Shown piece by piece: positions 9,652-20,054 of a stretch of 64,000 bases of DNA. Numbering within the stretch: position 1 is the first letter of the stretch; each line of letters opens with the position of its first letter. The stretch covers positions 89,724 to 153,723 of the forward strand of contig BCLD01000014.1 of the NCBI GenBank assembly GCA_001600875.1. The letters are read 5' to 3'. The translations under genes were made by a program, and so were the position numbers. The DNA is from Solicoccozyma terricola. Taxonomy: Eukaryota; Basidiomycota; Tremellomycetes; Filobasidiales; Piskurozymaceae. The notes beneath the pieces are model-generated. The model did not search any database. It was not told the DNA's origin and was given only the letters and a program-made list of their open reading frames with translations.

Positions 9652-11629
9652 TCACACCTCATAATCACGATGGTTGTGATGATCGACGGTAACTCGGACG
9701 CCTTGTGTATCGCCTTCGGACGGCGAGAGGGTCTACGGGTGGTCCAAGTCAGCTTTTGGTGCGATGGTAGATGGAAACGCAGGGAGAGGAGACTTACATT
9801 TGTGGAGAGGTTCTGGACGCGGTGAGATAAGTGGGGAGCGAAGCGGAAGTCAATGAGAGGCTTTACTTCAAACCTCGTGGGAATCTGCGACGTACATCCA
9901 TAACAAGGAAATCGCCGCCACCCTCGAGATCTTTATTCCCTTGCTATTGAACAGATGATCCACGATGTATCAGCCACTGCCCATCCCCATCTCCTCCACT
10001 TCTCCCACTTACACTACCACGAATCTTGGACATGATACGACCCCCTTTATCCAACTGAAACCGAGGGCTCTTCGGACTCCCAGGGTCGCGAACACTGCCG
10101 CTGAACGATGAAATCTTCGTTGTCGCCGGATCAGACTGCATGGCACGCGTGACAGATGCTCGGGAGGATAATACAAACGCCACGGCCCAGAGATATAAGG
10201 GAGCTTCGATCATGAGCAGGGCTTTGAGAACCCCACCGAGTCCTAGGAAGAAAGAGGAAGGCGGGATTTAGCCTGTGAATACGGGTGGCCGGGAGGGGTT
10301 TGTACTTACCACCGTTTGCACATATGACGCCGGTGATAGCGATGTGGCACAATACTGGAGGTAACTATTTGACGAGGACCACCCACTCAATTGACTGGTC
10401 GAACATCGACATCGAGGTGTTTCACTTACCATGCTTTCGGTGATCATGACTATGAGCCTTGCAATAAGGGAATTGGTGTTACTCCAGCCTGGTAGGTGGA
10501 ATTCTGGATCGTTAGTCGACTTCGAACGACCATAAATCTGAGTACCTCCGTCACATTTCACCCACCGGTCTTGCTGGATAACAAAGCACAGATAATCAAC
10601 GACGTGATGTATAAATCCGTTACCAGGGTGGTAACAGCCAGAATCCTGGTGATGCTTTGCATGGTTCTGCCGCTTGAGAAAGTCGCCTCGAAGAGAACTG
10701 GGATGTCGAGGGAGGAGCGAGGAAAGCGAAGACCATGTTGCACGACACTGTCGACAGAGTGCTCAGAGTATATCAAGGTGGACATAGAGGAGACAGAACC
10801 AACGCAATAGTGCCCCCAAACCCAGCAACCACGACGAGACCAACAGAAGCTCCTACCCAGAGTTTCTTGCCGTTCAACTGGACAAGGCGAGGAAGGGTCA
10901 GATGGCATGACCTCGATGGCGAACCGGAGAGCGCGAGCTCACCATATACGCTCGGTAGCCGAAGAAACCCTGAGAGCAGATTATGAGCACCAAGGTTAAA
11001 GTGAACCTGAATGGATAACAGGCAGACTCTTGATTGGTGAGCTAGCGCAGATTAGCAGGAAGAGGTCGGCACTACCCACAACAGGTTCACAGAAATGAGA
11101 TCTTGATTATAGAGCGTCTCGTAGTAGTTTCGGTGGTCTGTTTGAGCATAAAGCTCCCACATCAGGCCAAAACGAGGCAAGGTCATCCTCCTCGACTCAC
11201 GGATTAACGCTGCCCACTCCACATTCGCCACCGTCATCTGCGCGACTACGACCATTGACATGAAGGCTATCAACAGCTTGAGATACCAAGGATCTCCCTT
11301 GCATCGGAGGCAGTAGCTGAGGACTACCATTCCGGCAGCAGTAGCGACGATAGCCTGGAGGACGATCTGGGGGAAGATCCACCCAGAGGTCGGCGTGAGT
11401 AGTGTAGTCTGCGTAGCCTCAAGGCACACAGCGGCAAAAAAAAGACTCACGCCGACACGCATGACGTCTAAGATAGTTTCGAAGGAGGCCTGGTACGCAT
11501 AGATTCAGCGATAAGAACCTAAGGTGATGTAAGACTAGGAAATGCTCCGTGACTCACTCCTTGAATTGTGAGAAGTAACGCTGTGAGAGCATCGTCGTTG
11601 GTTGTATTGTACTGCGTCACGAAAGACAT
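9652..11629 (-). CDS. DUF6534 multi-pass membrane protein (copy A)
   Basis: A fungal integral membrane protein of unknown function. The start is ATG 11627-11629 (MSFVTQYNTTNDDALTALLL). Hydrophobic segments follow: IVLQAIVATAAGMVVLSYCL, LKLLIAFMSMVVVAQMTVA, ISVNLLW onward, WVGASVGLVVVAGFGG and a later TTLVTDLYITSLIICALL. The region GWSNTNSLIARLIVMITESM is the DUF6534 signature in which a conserved Thr-Asn-x-Leu-Ile precedes a transmembrane helix. The C-terminal tail is polar and ends VDHHNHRDYEV at TGA 9652. Many short introns are needed, and their junctions were read from frame continuity and comparison with copy B. One intron (ending near 10740) has an unusual GTTGGT donor. The topology looks like seven helices, but I could not verify this. 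Confidence 0.6.
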
Positions 11630-12253
11630 TATGAAACACCGGCCTCCTGTAGATGAATAATCGGCATAAGAATGCAGACGGGGGGAAGGGGTGATCGCCA
11701 GCTCTCTAATATATACTACCAACTGGTCCTGAAAACTCTCCTCGACATGGGGGTGCGATCACAAGCGGTCCTATCCGATGTCAGCGATCAGCGACGGTCC
11801 GATCGATATTCCGCAGCAACTGCAGCCAAAAAGCCACGATGTGATGGTTATCAGCCATGGAATGGCTTTTCGACACCTTTCCACTGGTTTTGGCAATGAA
11901 GCGAGTAAAGGGGATCGTGAGGTTTCGGAACGCACATACCCCCAGGGCATCCGGTTCGCACACGGACTCCGGATGGACCATTTGCTCTCACACGTCGATC
12001 CGATCACCCATGCGGAGTCTCATATAGGTCTACACCTATGACCTGCGCAGCGAACGCGGGATCGCCCGATTGTGAACCAACTCCGCCATGTCTCACGGCA
12101 TCCCATCGTAGGTAAAGTCAGCCATCAGAGGGGGCGGACATTCATCAGAAGATAGCCGACCACCCCCTCCTGATCCTCGCTATCCTGCCGACAGGATCCG
12201 ATGGCTGATCAGCTAGCCACCCCTGTCTCGCGATCAAACAAACCTGACTCACG
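11630..12253. other. spacer between DUF6534 copies
   Basis: A 624-bp spacer between copy A and the stop of copy B. Short open frames on both strands have no recognisable content. One GCGGACAT word lies at 12134-12141. Confidence 0.4.
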
Positions 12254-13631
12254 TTACCCATAATCTTCACATGATTCCTCTGATACCTTCCCTCCCTTTG
12301 ACGGCACACCTTGGCGACCGCCACTCTGAGACACCGTTGCCATCGCTTTTCTGATGGATTCACGGGAAGTGAGGGAGAAGGCGACATCCGAAAGGTAGAG
12401 AGGAGCTTGGATCATATGAATCGCCTTGAGAAACCCGCCAATTCCTGATGAGAGCTTGGGTTAGGATGATGCGCAAAGCAGAGCTGGCTGTCGTAACAAC
12501 TCACCGGCACCCGCACCATGCAGTGATCGTAAGCACCACCTGGCAGAGTACGTACAGGAGATAACTGCGTATGAGAGACATTGATCAAAGGCATTAAGAG
12601 AGACCCCCTTAGAATACACCTGCCCATAGCCCAGTCATCGCACCCCTCCCTTTTGCTCGAAACGAGGGAATAGTTGATGAGCGATGTGATGCACAAGTTC
12701 ATAGGTGGCTTTCATTCTCACCCCGTTATGAAATGTGGCAATGCCAAGCGTAGGGATGTCCGGGAAGATCGTATTGGCCGCCGCTGTAAGAATTTAAACG
12801 GGTGTCAGTGGGAACATGATGCGAATAGTAAGGTGGCTGCTCACACTATGATAACCGAAACAAATAGAGAGAGCTGCCCATAATTTCTTTCCGGTGAGCT
12901 GGAATATCGTTAGGTCAGATGGCGTCAATGCCGATGGGAAAAGTCAAGGGGACTCACTGTGTAGGCGGCTCGGTAGCCAACGGTAGCCAAAGTAGGCTTG
13001 AGAGCAAACAGTGACCGTGAACGTGAAGACGAAACTAGACAGCAGCAGATGAAGGGGTGATTAGTTCGAGGATCAAGGTTCGGTAGAGCTCGCTACACTC
13101 ACAGCATATTAGTAGGGATGAGATCCGAGTTTTAGAATGTCTCGTAGAAATTTCGCATATCTTCAATGAACAGCGATTAACCTCGACTCTACCCGGAGGT
13201 CAATGAGTATTCTGACATCCACTCACGGATGAGTGCCGCCGATTCGGCGTTTACCATCGACATCTGCGCAACAACGACAGCGGACATGAAAGTTATCAAT
13301 AACTTCAAGTACCACGGGTCGCTTCGACATCGGAGACAGTAGTTGAGGACCATCATCGCTGCAATGGAAGGTATGCCGGCTTGAAGAACAATATGTAAAC
13401 GTGAAGGGTTAGGCGATTGGAGGAAGGGAATCGGAAAAGAATTCTATGCCAACGCGCATGACGTTCAATGGGGTCTCGAAGCTAACCTGTATGATGTTTG
13501 AGGATAGAGCACACGATGTCAGGATGGGGTTCATGTCGTCTTAGGTGCCGCCGCTTAACCCTTGAGACTTGAGGGGCAATGTTCGTCAGTGCATCCTCAT
13601 TTGTGGTGTTTATCTGGGTAACAAACGACAT
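12254..13631 (-). pseudogene. DUF6534 membrane protein copy B, broken
   Basis: A tandem duplicate of the gene at 9652-11629. It begins MSFVTQINTTNEDALT at ATG 13629-13631, retains SFETPLNVMRVG, LNYCLRCRSDPWYLKLLITFMS and MIQAPLYLSDVAF, and ends near TAA 12254. Three lesions show decay. The donor after MRVG, GTGAGT in copy A, is ATAGAA here and reads into a stop. An in-frame TAA at 13132-13134 replaces the Tyr codon of copy A in YETLYNQDL (here YETF-stop-NSDL). A 10-bp perfect tandem duplication at 12971-12990 shifts frame in the FGYR helix segment. Alternative splicing could hide one lesion, but not all three. Confidence 0.65.
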
Positions 13632-13841
13632 GACGGATTACCGAATCAGACCTGAAGATTGACAAACACTTCGAAGGGTGCTGGTGGAGGTTGCTTAAGT
13701 GGATGGGTTCGGAGTCGAGGGACATCACAGTTCCAGGTTTACGTGATTCGTCATCGCCGACGCCCACCCACGCGAGCGAAGATCGATCGAGCAGGTCCTC
13801 GTCGCCGATGCCTACGGCAAACTTCAGTCATCAATTCGCCT

Positions 13842-14723
13842 ATGTTCAGACGTGTTGCAATGGCATCACTGCCTCGCAAGGTCACATCATACCCAGCTTC
13901 TTCTTTTCCGACATCGTTCCCATATACACACGACCAATTACAACCATACGATCCATCTTCTGACGTTGATTTCTATTCACAACCTCGATTCGTGAATCAC
14001 ATTGATGATCATGCGATCGAGGCATTGTCAGTGTATTACGAGCAGAACCTACCTCGACATTCAGGGGACATCGGACCCCGGATTCTCGACCTGTGTAGTA
14101 GTTGGGTATCTCATATACCGCCTCAAATCGATGGAGGTATCGTACAGGTGACTGGAATCGGGATGAACGAGGATGAACTTCGAGAGAATCCGATATTGGA
14201 ACGATGGCTCGTACATGATCTTAATGCGAATCCACAATTTCAACGTAATCTCACCTCCGCACAACCTGGTAAAGCAAGTTCACCTTTCGCCCAATCGAAA
14301 CCATCGGATCGATTCGACGCCGTGATCTGTAACGTGTCGATCGATTATTTGACAAGGCCGTTGGAAGTATTGGAAGAAGTGGCAGGTGTGATGATACCTG
14401 GATCATTTGCACATATGGCGATTTCCAATCGATGTTTCCCAACAAAGGTGAGCGGGAGGGGGACAAGACGAAATAAGATGTTCAAGAGCTGTATTAATGA
14501 TATGCAAAACAAATTCCAGGTCGTAGGACCTTGGCTGGATCTATCCACCACTGACCGGCTCCATCTCGTCGCCTCATATTTCCACTTTGCGGGTTCTACA
14601 GCTGAGGGGGGACGAACGAGGTCGCCTGGACAGCTCTACGATAGCATAGAGTCCATCGAGTTGGTAGCAGAGTCTTCACGGTATGACCCACTGTGGGTAG
14701 TGAGAGCTCCGCGAGTCGATTGA
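13842..14723 (+). CDS. SAM-dependent methyltransferase-like protein
   Basis: A class I methyltransferase-like protein of a family seen in fungi and other eukaryotes; the substrate is unknown. I chose ATG 13842 (MFRRVAMASLPRKV) because the frame upstream is Arg/Pro-rich, unlike coding sequence. The protein has RFVNHIDDHAIEALSVYYEQ, then ILDLCSSWVSHIP, which replaces the usual glycine-rich SAM loop, and DAVICNVSIDYLTRP as the acidic motif-IV-like strand. A 72-nt intron (14448-14519) splits FPTK from VVGPWLDLS. It is a multiple of three with no in-frame stop, so retention would insert 24 residues. The N-terminus is basic and could be a mitochondrial targeting signal. It is transcribed away from the DUF6534 pair. 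Confidence 0.7.
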   Translation: MFRRVAMASLPRKVTSYPASSFPTSFPYTHDQLQPYDPSSDVDFYSQPRFVNHIDDHAIEALSVYYEQNLPRHSGDIGPRILDLCSSWVSHIPPQIDGGIVQVTGIGMNEDELRENPILERWLVHDLNANPQFQRNLTSAQPGKASSPFAQSKPSDRFDAVICNVSIDYLTRPLEVLEEVAGVMIPGSFAHMAISNRCFPTKVSGRGTRRNKMFKSCINDMQNKFQVVGPWLDLSTTDRLHLVASYFHFAGSTAEGGRTRSPGQLYDSIESIELVAESSRYDPLWVVRAPRVD

Positions 14724-15119
14724 AGGGGATGGGGGTTCGGGTGATAGAGATTATGAAGACTTGTATGAACTCGACGATTACAAAATGATTTGACTTGTGA
14801 TAAGAGATCTGCCGAGGCGGGGATGACCGGGGGGGAGGACCGGATGACGTGGCGTCAGCGGCCATGCACCGCGGAATGCTGCCACATCATCATCTTTCTA
14901 ATCGCCGACAGATCCGATCAGGCATCCCCCCAAGCGCATCCCCCACATGCGCTTCCCCGCGACACCACCCGCCTCGCCCGTCCCACTGCGCTTAGCTCGC
15001 TTCTCCGCCCAGCGCCCGCGACCATCACCTCTACGACCAGCAGCGAGACCAGCCTCCTATTCCCATCCAAAACCTCCATCAAGCAACCTCCAACCCCCTT
15101 CTTCAACCAAAAACTCAAC
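14724..15119 (+). promoter_or_regulatory. RPS5 upstream region
   Basis: It contains the inverted repeat TGACG-TGG-CGTCA near 14844-14856 and a long pyrimidine-rich 5' leader immediately before the ribosomal protein start, as is common for ribosomal protein genes. No other gene is seen. Confidence 0.35.
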
Positions 15120-16372
15120 ATGGCTGCTCTTCCCGCCGACGTCAACAAGGTCGCAAACGAGGGTGTCGTCAAGTTGTTCGGCAAGTGGCCGGCCAACGAG
15201 TGAGTAGAGAGACGAAAGCTGGGGATATGGCTTTGATTCGTATGTGAGGCTGATAATAGGTTTCGCGGGGTTGTGATAGGATCGAGGTCAAGGACATCTC
15301 TCTCGTCGACTACATCAACGTTCAGCATGCTGTCTACATTCGTACGTTGGAAAGGATATGGAAGAGTCTGGATGGGGCAGACCGGTTGACCATGTTCTGC
15401 TACTTTCACAGCCCACACCGCTGGCCGATACGCCAAGAAGCAGTTCGCCAAGGGAAGGATGCCAATTGTTGAGCGACTGGTCAACAGGTGGGTGGTGTGA
15501 GAAGGATGTCAGAGGACTGGGAATTGGGAGTGGTCATTGGTGGTCATGGAAATTCAAAACATCAAGGTCGACGGGGACAGCGCCGGTTGGAATGGGACAC
15601 CAGCGAGGTCTTTCCATTTTGACGATCAAGCACTTCGACTACGGCGACATCACCTAGAACACAACTCGATTCGATTGCAAGTCTTACTGGACAAGCCGAG
15701 TACACTTCTCCATCGACCCGCCGTCTCTTCGACCACCATGACCACATTGACTACCCTAACCTACTCCTCGACCATCGATTTGCCGTAACGAGCTGATCAC
15801 TGAACAACCTCTCCTCTCTTTTCACAGCTTGATGATGAACGGACGAAACTCCGGAAAGAAGCTCATGGCTGTCCGAATCGTCGCACACGCTTTCGAGATT
15901 GTTCACCTCTTGACCGACCAGAACCCAATCCAGGTGTGTGACGCATACTATCGACCGATATAGAGATGATGGCTAACCGTTGATCCAAAATGACTTGCGA
16001 CCTACAGGTTCTCGTTGACGCCATCGTCAACACCGGTCCACGAGAGGACTCCACCCGTATCGGTTCCCAGGGTACCGTCAGGCGTCAAGCCGTCGACGTT
16101 TCCCCTCTCCGAAGGGTCAACCAGGCGATCACCTTGATCACCATCGGTGTACGTACTCATCTTGGGAAAGGCTGTCTGATTATTCTGCTTGGATCCTGAC
16201 TAATTTTCCTTTTTGTTAATCTTTACAGACCCGTGAATCCGCCTTCCACAACGTCAAGTCCATCTCCGAGTGTCTCGCCGACGAGCTCGTCAACGCTGCC
16301 AAGGGTTCAAGCAACTCTTACGCCATCAAGAAGAAGGATGAGCTCGAGCGTGTCGCAAAGTCCAACCGATAA
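15120..16372 (+). CDS. RPS5: 40S ribosomal protein S5 (uS7)
   Basis: A core protein of the small ribosomal subunit head, contacting the E-site tRNA and 18S rRNA. Six exons are readable: 15120-15199, 15280-15341, 15412-15487, 15828-15933, 16008-16148 and 16229-16372. Together they are 609 nt and give 202 residues, close to the length of animal uS7. The start [15 protein letters not shown], the [18 protein letters not shown] segment, [32 protein letters not shown] and the C-terminal [14 protein letters not shown] are all family hallmarks. The third intron (15488-15827) is 340 nt against about 70-80 for the others, and could host a small RNA although I found no convincing snoRNA boxes. Confidence 0.97.
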
Positions 16373-17312
16373 TCGCAAACTATTGCAACAAACATGGCAT
16401 CGCTTTCGCTCGCCTCTTTCCTTTGGCACCAGATACAATTCCTACACGATTTCTCTGTTTTTCTTTCTCTTTCTTCTCTTTCAGCTCTTCTCTAATGGGG
16501 GCAACTATTCGTGGATTGTGGATGGGAACGAGGGTTGGGTGTGGATGTGCGGTGACATGAATGATGTGTAGAGCGCGGTTCTTTGGAAGGCAACCTTAGG
16601 GGACGGGTTCGGATGTAGTCGTAGACCGAAGAATGGGTTTCGATTCATCTGATTCGTCTTGTCATTATTTGTGTCACTGTCCACCGAAGCGAACAATATC
16701 GTTTAACAGCATACAGGAAAAAAAAGAGAAGAATCACAAATAAAAAGGAAAGGGGTTCAAAGGTAGACACCCCATTAACACCCATACAGCTATGCTGACT
16801 GACTACTAGCCGACCACTTCTCGTGATTTGACCATGCCATTTTCTCTACGATCGTAAGAGGCGTGTGCGCAGCCTCACCTCGTGCTGTCCGTGGATTGCT
16901 TATGCGAGAGGTTCTATGGTTGCGGTATGGGATGGGAGCCTGGCGGACTATAGGTGGCGCATCGGTAAGAAATTAGCACTGCTTCCTCTTGCTCCATCGA
17001 TTCGGACCCACTCACCTTGACGCCAGCTGATAGATCGCTGTCCTTGTGTTGACTACTATCCCATACACGTATTAAGGAAGGAATAGGGTGAAGGAGGATC
17101 GAGATACCCCAAAACAGACTGCTTGGCAGCCTCCCAAAAACGTCGCGGAGTCCCGGGAAAAATGGTTGGAATTGCTATCGACGAGAGATAAGTTAGTAAA
17201 GGAAAAAGAGTGTTCCCACACCACACACCTATCACTCACTGCGTGTGCGATGTTACCGATGCAAGTTTATCGACGGATGGGTTCAAAGATTGGTGATGGA
17301 CAATTCCCCGGA
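16373..17312. other. RPS5 3' region and unresolved coding-like stretch
   Basis: 16373 to about 16850 is probably 3' UTR and spacer. From 16920 a plus-strand frame starting MVAVWDGSLADYRW can be joined across an intron (GTAAGA at about 16971) to a frame containing TAWQPPKNVAESREKWLELL, possibly ending near 17296. The minus strand in the same place also shows intron signals (GTGAGT with TTTACTAAC branch and AG, about 17170-17235). I could not decide between a small plus-strand gene and extra exons of the minus-strand gene at 17313. Confidence 0.2.
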
Positions 17313-17771
17313 TCAACGCCTAGGATCGTCTCCAGGTCTTACCCTCGGCGGTAAGAACACTGTGACACCGTCATCTCCAGTCCACCTGACATACCCAGTC
17401 TCGGACTCGTATCTGGTCTTGAATTGAGGAGTACGGGAGGAGGAGGTGGAACTCGAGTCGGTGGACACGACTGATGCGGTGTCCGAGTGCCGTCGATTCA
17501 GGAGAGGCGATGGGAATGAGTGGCCAAGGAAAGGGACAAATGCGAACTCGGCAGGACCGATTTGTACACGACGCTCGACAGGAGGGTCGTATGAAAGCTG
17601 GGATACGCTGGGACCAGGAGGCCACTGGGTCCGTTGGCGAGGTGGTTCAGTTGGCGAGGTTGGCTCCTTGGTCGACATATTTGTTGCACGGAAGAACGAC
17701 GCAAAGCTACCTCGGAAACGCGAGCGGGTCGAGGTGGCTGATTGGAGGGATGGGGTGGTGGTTGAGCTCAT
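17313..17771 (-). CDS. hypothetical Ser/Thr-rich protein
   Basis: A 152-codon open frame from ATG 17769-17771 (MSSTTTPSLQSATSTRSRFR) to TGA 17313, with no family I recognise. The N-terminal half is low in complexity (Ser, Thr, Pro). The middle reads RRVQIGPAEFAFVPFLG and the end ETGYVRWTGDDGVTVFLPP, which looks like a small beta-rich unit. A TATA-like GTATATAG lies on the minus strand at 17855-17862, about 85 bp upstream, supporting this start. A GTAAGA donor within the last codons could add downstream exons. Confidence 0.45.
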   Translation of the reverse strand: MSSTTTPSLQSATSTRSRFRGSFASFFRATNMSTKEPTSPTEPPRQRTQWPPGPSVSQLSYDPPVERRVQIGPAEFAFVPFLGHSFPSPLLNRRHSDTASVVSTDSSSTSSSRTPQFKTRYESETGYVRWTGDDGVTVFLPPRVRPGDDPRR

Positions 17772-18949
17772 GATGATGCTGTTGGCAGCGGGTGGCGGAT
17801 GGATGAGAGTGTAGGTAACGGCAGTTGGACGTGGAAGGGGAATATCGGATGTCTCTATATACATATGCGTTGGCTGACCAAGGAGGAACCAAAAAGGTGG
17901 TTCAACTGATCGTCCCAAAGGTTGTATGTCCAGTCATTTTCTTTGGTGGCTTGGGACGGCGCAGCGTCTTGACTCAAACCAATATCTCGGCAACTCGGAT
18001 GGTTCGACAGCCACACTCCAGACAACTGCCAAGTCTAGTCATTCAACCAGTGTCAGACGGTCCCGAGAACGTGACTCGTGACTGGGTGGTAGTTGACAGT
18101 GGCCGTGAAACGCCCACAGGACCATGGATTCGCCACCCGTGTTTCCCATCCGCCCCCGTCCCCCGTCCCGCGACCCCCGAACCCCCAACAGTTCTGGACC
18201 CACCACCTCGGATGCGGGTGAGATGACATGTGTCCACGGTGGAAGGTCTGCAGTGGTCTCAAGGGCTGATGGAACGTGTCTGATGTAGCCCTTATCCATT
18301 AAATATTTGTATGAAAAAAGTCTGGAAGAGTCTAACTATTAAGCTGTACCAGATGGGCATCTTCACCTGGCACACAATGATCGGCATGTCCATGTGACTG
18401 TGAGGGCTGTTTTGCGATATATCCCCGTTATCCTGTTTTCCCCGGGCATCCGCAGCCACAATTCACAGCCACAGCAAGGCAGTACACCATCATCTGGAGT
18501 GGGTGTGTGAAGTGCATCAGCGGTCAAACATCACCGAGGTGTGGGCTCTCAAAGCGCCCGAGCTCACCTTCTAGCATCCGCGTAGTGCGCATCCTATGCG
18601 ATCTTCTTCGCTCTTTGCATCCCATGGAAAAGGATCAAAGGCAAGAGGGGAAGAAGGTACGTGTCAAAACAAGAGGAAGGGACAAGGAACAAGGGTATGA
18701 GGGGGAGGAAAAACAATGAAGTTCGAGAGCCGCGGGGGGGGGGGGGGGGGAAGGGGGAGTTGGCCGAACTGTTCAGTGGAACCACAAGAAATGGACGCTA
18801 GAACAGAAGGCGCCCCTTGGAAAGTGTTGTAATGATTCTACACCGGGATAGTCATCGTCAGTGCCTGTACCGATGTCTTGGAATTCCCGTGGGAGTGGGA
18901 GCGAACTCCTACTCACAAGCCATTTGAAATAAAAATTTCGATTCGTCGA
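17772..18949. other. non-coding stretch with G17 tract
   Basis: About 1.2 kb without a recognisable gene. The first 100 bases are the promoter of the minus-strand hypothetical gene. A G17 run sits at 18734-18750 inside purine-rich sequence. Open frames here are short and compositionally unlike their neighbours. Confidence 0.4.
18734..18750. repeat. G17 homopolymer
   Basis: Seventeen G on the plus strand (C17 on the minus strand) in apparently intergenic sequence 3' of the minus-strand gene at 18950. It resembles the intronic tracts elsewhere in the window, so it may mark an intron or UTR I cannot see. Confidence 0.9.
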
Positions 18950-19466
18950 TCACCTTGCGCCATCTTTCGCACCAGTTTCACCTGGAGCTTTAGATTCTGG
19001 TGACTTGGACTTGCACTTGGACGAGAAGACCGATGCGAAGAAGCCTTTGGTCGAGGACAGAGATGAGGATGAAGACGAGGACGCCGAGGCGTTCCGGCTG
19101 AAATCAGGGACAACTGGAGCACCAGACACTGCGAACAGAAGGACAAACGAGTGAATCAGCAAAAAGAGTACTACGACCGAGGTGATTCTTCTCGGCCATG
19201 AGAGTGAAAAAACACTCACTGCCCATCGAACCCTGCATCATCGCAAGAGCGTTCGCGTAGTCCTTCTTGATATAGGCAGGAGGTGGCGACACTTCTTCCT
19301 GCTTGGTCTCAGAGGTTGCTTCTTGGTGCTTGGACATCTTGGATGGAGATGTGGATGGAGTGGTTTTGGGTGTGGTGGCCTCTTCATATGAGGTAAGAGG
19401 GGCTGAAACGGTGCGATCCACGTTGGATTGGGGTTGAGACGAGTTGGAAACGGTGTCGACGATCAT
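18950..19466 (-). CDS. small hypothetical Ser-rich protein
   Basis: A two-exon gene. Exon 1 starts at ATG 19464-19466 (MIVDTVSNSSQPQSNVDRT) and reads to PPPAYIKKDYANALAMMQGS. An intron (GTGAGT ... TTCGCAG, about 19125-19220) joins it to GAPVVPDFSRNASASS, a serine run, KGFFASVFSSKCK and a stop at 18950. The joined protein is about 140 residues, with no signal peptide and no transmembrane helix. The family is unknown. A consensus TATA element upstream suggests regulated or strong expression. Confidence 0.55.
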
Positions 19467-19611
19467 TGTGTTGAAGTTGAAAAGTGGGGGATTTGGGTGG
19501 TAGTGGACGATGTTGTTGTGTGGGTTAGCAAGGCTGGCAATGATAGAGCTGGATAGAGCGGGAATGTGTTTGATATGATCAGGAAGGATGAGGGCGACGT
19601 GGAAGTTACAT

Positions 19612-19619
19612 CTTATATA
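19612..19619 (-). promoter_or_regulatory. TATA box (TATATAAG)
   Basis: TATATAAG on the minus strand, about 145 bp upstream of the start codon of the small gene ending at 18950. The placement fits a core promoter with a 5' UTR of about 100 nt. It is inferred from sequence only. Confidence 0.45.
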
Positions 19620-20054
19620 GGACGAGGATGATGAGGAATTGCCCCATGGGACACCTCCAGCTGACTCGACCTTCGCTTCCGAATGACCAATCCTCGCAGT
19701 TGCGCAGCCCTCCTCATTCCCACCCTAATGACTGGACCTGCCTGGAATGGCTGATGCGACGAGGGATGTGGATACATACGACTGACCGAGTGGACCATAT
19801 CCTGCTGGACTTGCGCGCGTCCGGATCCGAGGAATTCAGATTTCGGCGTTGACCTAAAATGGAACCATCGCAACCCTCTTTTTGGGGGTTTCGTTAGTTT
19901 TTCGTTTTGCAGCGCAGTCCGCAGTTCACAGTCAAGAATGTCCTTCGGTCCCGACGTTTTGTCATGTACAGTAATACAGTCACCTCAACTCATCCACACG
20001 ATCGGCGGCTCCGACCAGGCAAAGTCCGAAAACGCCTTGGCATTCATTTGACCT
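19620..20054. other. spacer upstream of small gene, 3' of four-pass membrane gene
   Basis: Non-coding spacer. I see nothing beyond the TATA element described separately. Confidence 0.4.

Noticed and set aside
13659..13841. N-terminal extension of the methyltransferase-like protein
   Set aside because: The composition (Arg/Gly/Pro-rich) differs from the body, and the ATG at 13842 gives a sensible start.
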